Below are positions 56,143-56,158 of a DNA stretch of 56,158 nucleotides, in pieces. Every line of letters begins with the position of its first letter. Positions within the stretch are counted from its first letter, which is position 1. Source of the stretch: Elusimicrobia bacterium GWA2_51_34 (GTDB lineage: Bacteria; Elusimicrobiota; Elusimicrobia; Elusimicrobiales; UBA9959); contig MGTS01000032.1 in the NCBI GenBank assembly GCA_001799565.1, positions 1 through 56,158 on the forward strand, read 5' to 3'. Under the pieces are notes generated by a model, which did no database searches, was not told the origin of the DNA, and saw only the letters and a program-made list of their open reading frames with translations. Both the position numbers and the translations under genes were made by a program.

Positions 56143-56158
56143 TGGCGCAATCTTGAAA

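Noticed and set aside
1-56158. CRISPR array
   Set aside because: No set of regularly spaced identical repeats with unique spacers, and no cas genes on either strand.

Overview
The window (about 56 kb) looks like a chromosomal segment of an uncultivated, two-membraned (Gram-negative) bacterium. TamA/TamB, an OMPLA-type phospholipase, a PorV-like/OmpA fusion, a type IX-like C-terminal sorting domain, FlgO/CsgG-like proteins and IspH with a membrane extension together fit the Elusimicrobiota or a neighbouring phylum. That placement is an inference from gene content, not from a marker tree.

Layout. 1-5.8 kb: a two-component cluster (5'-cut hybrid kinase, REC-cyclase, REC-kinase, OmpR-type regulator) ending at a FlgO-like secreted protein whose promoter carries an 11-bp tandem repeat. 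6-10.3 kb: tamA-tamB. 10.4-18.5 kb, minus strand: pldA, then a five-gene operon of a barrel-like protein, a DUF4833-like lipoprotein with an apparent ATA start, a hybrid kinase, an HPt protein and a REC-PilB-REC fusion. 18.7-26.3 kb: a glycerophosphodiesterase, a membrane protein, an SBBP-repeat protein with a type-A-like sorting tail, its PorV-OmpA neighbour, and two exported proteins. 26.4-29.9 kb: a P2A Ca2+-type ATPase and a methyltransferase.

30.4-37.0 kb is an accessory island, mostly AT-richer than its surroundings: an AAA/DUF4143 ATPase; a DpnI homologue interrupted by an amber codon and overlapped by a SIR2-like gene; and, converging on them, a TIR-like/P-loop ATPase gene followed by an HNH nuclease gene. 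It ends at tRNA-Asp(GUC). 37.6-41.2 kb: an OPT transporter, a tandem repeat built from the tRNA-Val 3' end, tRNA-Val(UAC), and a GH25-like secreted protein. 41.3-48.7 kb: a CHASE2 cyclase divergent from a CsgG-like/TPR/barrel protein and a FecR protein, then a secreted metallo-beta-lactamase-fold protein. 48.9-55.6 kb holds conserved housekeeping genes (ispH fusion, uvrB, nadC, birA, queG), and a stand-alone REC protein closes the window.

The most unusual signals are repeats. (1) Two tandem units of about 160 bp follow tRNA-Val; each begins with a copy of the tRNA 3' end and contains hairpins with compensatory changes. (2) One 40-bp palindromic element lies in frame in two unrelated proteins, in opposite orientations. 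(3) Many intergenic palindromes have arms made of degenerate 7-14 bp tandem repeats and often supply the stop codons of flanking genes; one appears to have cut off the end of queG. The defence island and a 75-bp regulatory block shared by tamA and the SBBP gene are the other main leads.
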